Positions 60,393 through 64,000 of a DNA stretch of 64,000 nucleotides are shown in pieces; the stretch's first letter is position 1; the number at the start of each line of letters is the position of its first letter. Below the pieces are notes generated by a model, which had not been told where the DNA came from, made no database searches, and saw only the letters and a program-made list of their open reading frames with translations. The position numbers were made by a program, and so were the translations under genes. Source of the DNA: an uncultured Armatimonadota bacterium (GTDB lineage: Bacteria; Armatimonadota; Armatimonadia; Armatimonadales; Armatimonadaceae); the NCBI GenBank assembly GCA_903910385.1, contig CAIVZM010000038.1:19854-83853 (forward strand), read 5' to 3'.

Positions 60393-61898
60393 TTACGACC
60401 CCACCTTTCCATCGGTTGCATGGCCGTTTCCTCCGACGCCGTTACCGCCACCCACTGTGACCGGAGCGAGGACGCCTGCATCATGATGGTCATCGTGCCC
60501 GTTGGCTTTATGATCATGATGATTGATTCGGAGCAACAGGTCACGCATCTCAAAGATATTAATCATTGGCAACACTTTGATAAACATGAAGAACAGGAAC
60601 GTGAACAGGCCCATAGTCCCGATAAACAGCGCCCAGTCCCAGAAAGTCGGCGTATAGTAGCCCCAGTTGGACGGCAGGAAGTCACGGGAGAGACTCATCG
60701 GGATAATGACGAACCGTTCCAGCCACATTCCGACACCGATGATCAGGGTCAGAATCCAGACGACCGGAATATTTTTGCGAAGGTTCGCCGACCACAGAAT
60801 CTGCGGCGCCAGACCGTTACAGAAGATCAGGGCGTAGTAGAAGTACCGGTACGGCCCGAACAGACGGTTGTTGACCAGAGCGATCTCGTAGATGTTGCCG
60901 GAGTACATGCCAAAGAACATTTCGAGAATATAGCCATAGAAAACGATCAGGCCGGTCGCCAGCATGATCTTACACATCCAGTCGATGTGCTTGATCGTAA
61001 TGAAGTCCTTCAGACCATAAGCCGCACGGAGCGGAAGTCCGAAGGTAAGAACCATTGCAAATCCGGCGAAAACGGCTCCCGCGACGAAGTACGGCGGGAA
61101 AATCGTCGTATGCCATCCGGGTACAAGTCCAACGGCGAAGTCGAAGGAGACGATGGAGTGCACCGAAAGAACCAGCGGCGCGGACAGTCCGGCGAGAAGG
61201 TTAGTAGCCTGTTCATAGCGCACCCAGTGTCGGGCGGCACCGCGCCATCCGAGGGCGGCGGCGCCGTACGCCTTCTTCGCCAGCGGATGCGTGGCGCGGT
61301 CACGCAGGGTTGCGATATCCGGCACCAGTCCGAGGAACCAGAACAACAGCGACACGGTGAAGTAGGTGGATACCGCGAAAACGTCCCAGCAAAGAGGCGA
61401 GCGATACTGCGGCCACATTCCCAGAATGTTCGGATATGGGAACAGCCAGTAGTCCACCCAGGGTCGACCGGTATGTAACAGCGGGTAGATACCGGCGCAG
61501 ACAACGGCGAAGATGGTCATCGCCTCCGCGAAGCGGTTGATCGAGTTGCGCCATTGCTGCTGCATGAGCAAGAGAATGGCGGAAATCAATGTTCCGGCGT
61601 GTCCGATACCGATCCACCAGACGAAGTTGATGATATCCCATGCCCAGCCAACCGGGATATTGTTACCCCAGATTCCGGTTCCACGTAAGACCAGCCACGT
61701 AATCGCCATCAGGAAGACATTGACGAAGACGAAGGAGAGGGCGATGATCAAAAACCAAAACATCGGCGGGCGGGGCGAAAGCACCACCTCGCTAATGATG
61801 TCGGTCATCGTCCCATAAGTATGCTGGTTATCTATAAACCGTTCATACGTTGGGCGCGTCTGGACTTGTGCGCCATTTGGGGGCGTCCGGGTAGCCAT
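60393..61898 (-). CDS. actC: Alternative complex III subunit ActC, NrfD/PsrC-like
   Basis: 501 residues, about ten membrane helices of the NrfD/polysulfide-reductase membrane family (GWAWDIINFVWWIGIGHAGT, LLMQQQWRNSINRFAEAMTI, GLYPDWHTTIFPPYFVAGA-like, HIDWMCKIMLATGLIVFYG). The His/Asp/Glu residues near the quinone site (HAGT, FVAGAVFAGFAMV) agree with ActC, which oxidises menaquinol or ubiquinol. The tail is His/Gly-rich (HHDHKANGHDDHHDAG). Confidence 0.95.
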   Translation of the reverse strand: MATRTPPNGAQVQTRPTYERFIDNQHTYGTMTDIISEVVLSPRPPMFWFLIIALSFVFVNVFLMAITWLVLRGTGIWGNNIPVGWAWDIINFVWWIGIGHAGTLISAILLLMQQQWRNSINRFAEAMTIFAVVCAGIYPLLHTGRPWVDYWLFPYPNILGMWPQYRSPLCWDVFAVSTYFTVSLLFWFLGLVPDIATLRDRATHPLAKKAYGAAALGWRGAARHWVRYEQATNLLAGLSAPLVLSVHSIVSFDFAVGLVPGWHTTIFPPYFVAGAVFAGFAMVLTFGLPLRAAYGLKDFITIKHIDWMCKIMLATGLIVFYGYILEMFFGMYSGNIYEIALVNNRLFGPYRYFYYALIFCNGLAPQILWSANLRKNIPVVWILTLIIGVGMWLERFVIIPMSLSRDFLPSNWGYYTPTFWDWALFIGTMGLFTFLFFMFIKVLPMINIFEMRDLLLRINHHDHKANGHDDHHDAGVLAPVTVGGGNGVGGNGHATDGKVGS

Positions 61899-61967
61899 CA
61901 GTTTCTCAATTCCTCGTTCGTCTTCTCTATCAGATCGTCAATCATCGTTCGCAAAAACGGCGAACGC

Positions 61968-64000
61968 TTATGACCTAATTGCTGGATTCGGGTTCTTAAT
62001 CCGGGCAAGATACGTTGTGCGCGGGCGAGTGTTCAACTCGGACAACAGGGAGTAGTCATGCGGTTGTTCGCGCAGTTTACTCACACGGCTTTCCGGGTTA
62101 TTGATATCACCGAATATGATTGCCTGAGTCGGGCAGGCTTGCTGGCATGCAGTGACCACTTCGCCGTCACCGATATCACGTCCCGCCTTTTTCGCTTCGA
62201 TACGCGCCGCATTGATACGCTGTACGCAGTAGGTGCATTTTTCCATGACGCCACGTCCACGAATGGTGACATCCGGGTTCGCCATCATCTGTAATTGCGG
62301 CTTATCGAAGTAATTAAGCGTTTGCGGTCCGCCGACTCCCGCCGTCCACTTCAGATAGTTGAAGCGTCGCACCTTATAGGGGCAGTTGTTCGAGCAGTAG
62401 CGCGTTCCGATACACCGGTTGTAGACCATCTGATTCAGCCCTTCATGGCTGTGAATGGTCGCGGCGACTGGGCAGACCGGTTCGCACGGGGCTTTTTCGC
62501 AGTGGACACAGGCGACGGGTTGGAAGTAAGATTCCGGTTTGTCCCAATCTTCGCCCGCATAGTAATGGTCGATACGGATCCAGTGCATTTCCCGCCCCTT
62601 ACCGACCATATCTTTGCCCACCGTCGGGATATTGTTTTCCGCCTGACAGGCGGTCACGCAGGCGTTACATCCGGTACAGACCGTCAAATCGACGCTCATG
62701 CCCCAGGCGTTGAAGCCCCGTGAGCTGTATTCCGGATACAGAGAACCCCAACCTTCGCGGTTAGAGGAGCCACGGTCGGTGTAATCCCACTGCTTGCGAT
62801 AAGCGTCCGCGGTCACCTGCGGAGAATCGATCCGGTTGTGCCCTGCCATATTAGGCGTGCCGCCCAGAGAGCCATCGAACTTGGAGCCATTCTCATTCAG
62901 CCCCTGCGCGATACGCTCACCGTGCTCGGAACTTTTTTCCGCGCCATGTCCTGCGTCTCCGGGCTTCCCATGAGACTCTTCATGCTTCTCGATAGTCGTT
63001 CCGAAACCGGTCGCTTCGGGAACGGAGGGAGCGTGTTCCCGCTCTACTACTTCCCCGTTCTTTGCAGCGTATTCCTCAAAGGTTGCGGAAGCGATGATGC
63101 TCCGGTTTTCTTCTTTTTGACCGTAGGTGATCGCCGAGTTCTTCTCGGCATGAAGTCCGGGTTCGGGCGCATGCAGAAGGTGGTGCGGTTGTGTCGATGC
63201 GATTTCATATATCGTGGCAGTCGGGGTGACCGTCACGTTGGGGGCGAAGTTCATCGTCCCGGAGGTTCGCAGTCGATAGGTATCGAAGCCCTGCCCCTCC
63301 CCTACCTGACCGCAGTGCGTACGACCGAAACCAAGCGCAACCGTAATCGTATCGTTAGGTTGTCCGGGCAAGATCCAGACCGGCATTTCCAGTTCTGCGC
63401 CATTGACAGCGAGCTTCACGACCCGCTTGCCATTTGCCTGAGCGAAATTGACCGCATCGTTTTTATCGACATCGGAAATGACTCCCAGCTTTTTCGCCGT
63501 CGCCGGGCTCATGATCGCCGCGTTGTCCCAGGTGATAGTTGTAATCGGCTTGGGTAATTCCTGTAACCAGGAGTTGTTAGCGTAACGTCCATCCCACAGG
63601 GAAGGATCGGGTCGGAAGGCGATTTCGGTAGCGCCGCCCGCAACAGGGGCAGGGAGCGTATCGACTATATTGGGACGCGCGGTCACTGCGACTGGAGCGG
63701 CGGCAGTGTTGGGAACAAAGCCATCGCGCAGGGTTCTTTCCCACCATCCGGCAAAGTTGGCGGTCTGCGCCCGACCTGCCCAGTAGCTACGCAGGTGATC
63801 GTAGCCTGATTTGATATCTCCGAGTATTTCGCCAACAAACTCGTTCGCGGACTTGCCATTATAGAGCGGTGCAATCAATGGTTGAACGATGCTGACAGAA
63901 CCATCAAAGGCGGCAAGATCTCCCCATGCTTCCAGCGGATGAGCCATCGGCACATGGTACTGGCAGTTTGCAGAGGTCTCGTCTTCATACAGACCCAACC
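61968..64000 (-). CDS. actB: Alternative complex III subunit ActB, N-terminus outside window
   Basis: The visible 676 or so residues are the C-terminal part of ActB; the frame is open at the window edge. The first part is a molybdopterin-oxidoreductase-like fold without the Mo site (NSWLQELPKPITTITWDNAA). The last about 200 residues are an iron-sulfur domain with four Cys clusters: CTGCNACVTACQAENN, CVHCEKAPCEPVCPVAA, CIGTRYCSNNCPYKVRRFNY and CTYCVQR..CQQACPTQAI. Iron-sulfur centres pass electrons from quinol to the heme subunits. Confidence 0.94.
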   Translation of the reverse strand, partial: LGLYEDETSANCQYHVPMAHPLEAWGDLAAFDGSVSIVQPLIAPLYNGKSANEFVGEILGDIKSGYDHLRSYWAGRAQTANFAGWWERTLRDGFVPNTAAAPVAVTARPNIVDTLPAPVAGGATEIAFRPDPSLWDGRYANNSWLQELPKPITTITWDNAAIMSPATAKKLGVISDVDKNDAVNFAQANGKRVVKLAVNGAELEMPVWILPGQPNDTITVALGFGRTHCGQVGEGQGFDTYRLRTSGTMNFAPNVTVTPTATIYEIASTQPHHLLHAPEPGLHAEKNSAITYGQKEENRSIIASATFEEYAAKNGEVVEREHAPSVPEATGFGTTIEKHEESHGKPGDAGHGAEKSSEHGERIAQGLNENGSKFDGSLGGTPNMAGHNRIDSPQVTADAYRKQWDYTDRGSSNREGWGSLYPEYSSRGFNAWGMSVDLTVCTGCNACVTACQAENNIPTVGKDMVGKGREMHWIRIDHYYAGEDWDKPESYFQPVACVHCEKAPCEPVCPVAATIHSHEGLNQMVYNRCIGTRYCSNNCPYKVRRFNYLKWTAGVGGPQTLNYFDKPQLQMMANPDVTIRGRGVMEKCTYCVQRINAARIEAKKAGRDIGDGEVVTACQQACPTQAIIFGDINNPESRVSKLREQPHDYSLLSELNTRPRTTYLARIKNPNPAIRS

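Noticed and set aside
1..64000. tRNA, rRNA, riboswitch and CRISPR candidates
   Set aside because: No cloverleaf, conserved riboswitch core or regularly spaced repeat array was found by reading; a covariance-model scan would be needed to exclude small RNAs.

Overview
The window reads as chromosomal DNA of a diderm (outer-membrane) bacterium, most plausibly a member of the Armatimonadota. This is inference, not proof. The clues are a DUF1559-type prepilin with the FTLIELLVVIAIIAILAAIL head and a late H-x9-DG motif, several phytanoyl-CoA dioxygenase (PhyH) family genes, TolB/PD40 propellers, an alternative complex III (Act) cluster joined to an A2-type cytochrome oxidase operon, small outer-membrane barrels beside an LpxL/HtrB-type acyltransferase, and frequent TTG/GTG starts.

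Layout. 1-11 kb is mostly housekeeping: the 3' part of an S9 prolyl-oligopeptidase, a glutathione peroxidase, an M48 protease with a zinc ribbon, two zinc-ribbon/membrane proteins, proA, nadD, rsfS and ftsH. 11-20 kb holds a methyltransferase paired with a MoaD-NIL fusion, a luciferase-like oxidoreductase, a formylglycine-generating-enzyme-like protein, an M29 aminopeptidase, a PhyH protein, a CrtU-like carotenoid enzyme and a TolB-like protein.

20.4-27.5 kb is an accessory island. It starts just inside the 3' end of a small membrane-protein gene and is bracketed by perfect 19-bp direct repeats (20429-20447 and 27156-27174). It carries a Tat-exported YD-repeat (Rhs-like) protein with a 10-cysteine, partly hydrophobic C-terminal tip; a displaced copy of such a tip; a string of small membrane or exported proteins; several duplicated leader segments; and a graveyard of toxin-antitoxin genes. 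One of these is a yoeB whose front half has been replaced by an 83-bp copy of a neighbouring gene's start and which also has a Trp-to-stop change. This island is the best candidate for an undescribed system: an exported polymorphic toxin or bacteriocin-like protein with small membrane immunity candidates.

28-42 kb looks like a sugar and small-molecule catabolism region: PhyH proteins, an AraC regulator, an MFS transporter, mannonate dehydratase and an enolase-superfamily dehydratase. It also holds a PIN-type TA pair whose toxin is broken by a nonsense codon, a secreted carbonic anhydrase, a prepilin, and a c-type heme protein with a propeller/phosphoesterase. 42-51.6 kb has a stand-alone copy of the C-terminal domain of glycyl-tRNA synthetase beta, two outer-membrane barrels, an acyltransferase, a phosphodiester glycosidase, a PQQ-type propeller with a glycine-rich insert, and dprA.

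51.8-64 kb is one long minus-strand respiratory cluster in the order actB (cut by the window edge), actC, actD, actE, actF, a small membrane protein, SCO, ctaC, ctaD, ctaE, ctaF. It encodes quinol oxidation by alternative complex III and oxygen reduction by a caa3-like oxidase. I saw no tRNA, rRNA, CRISPR array, integrase or transposase in the window.
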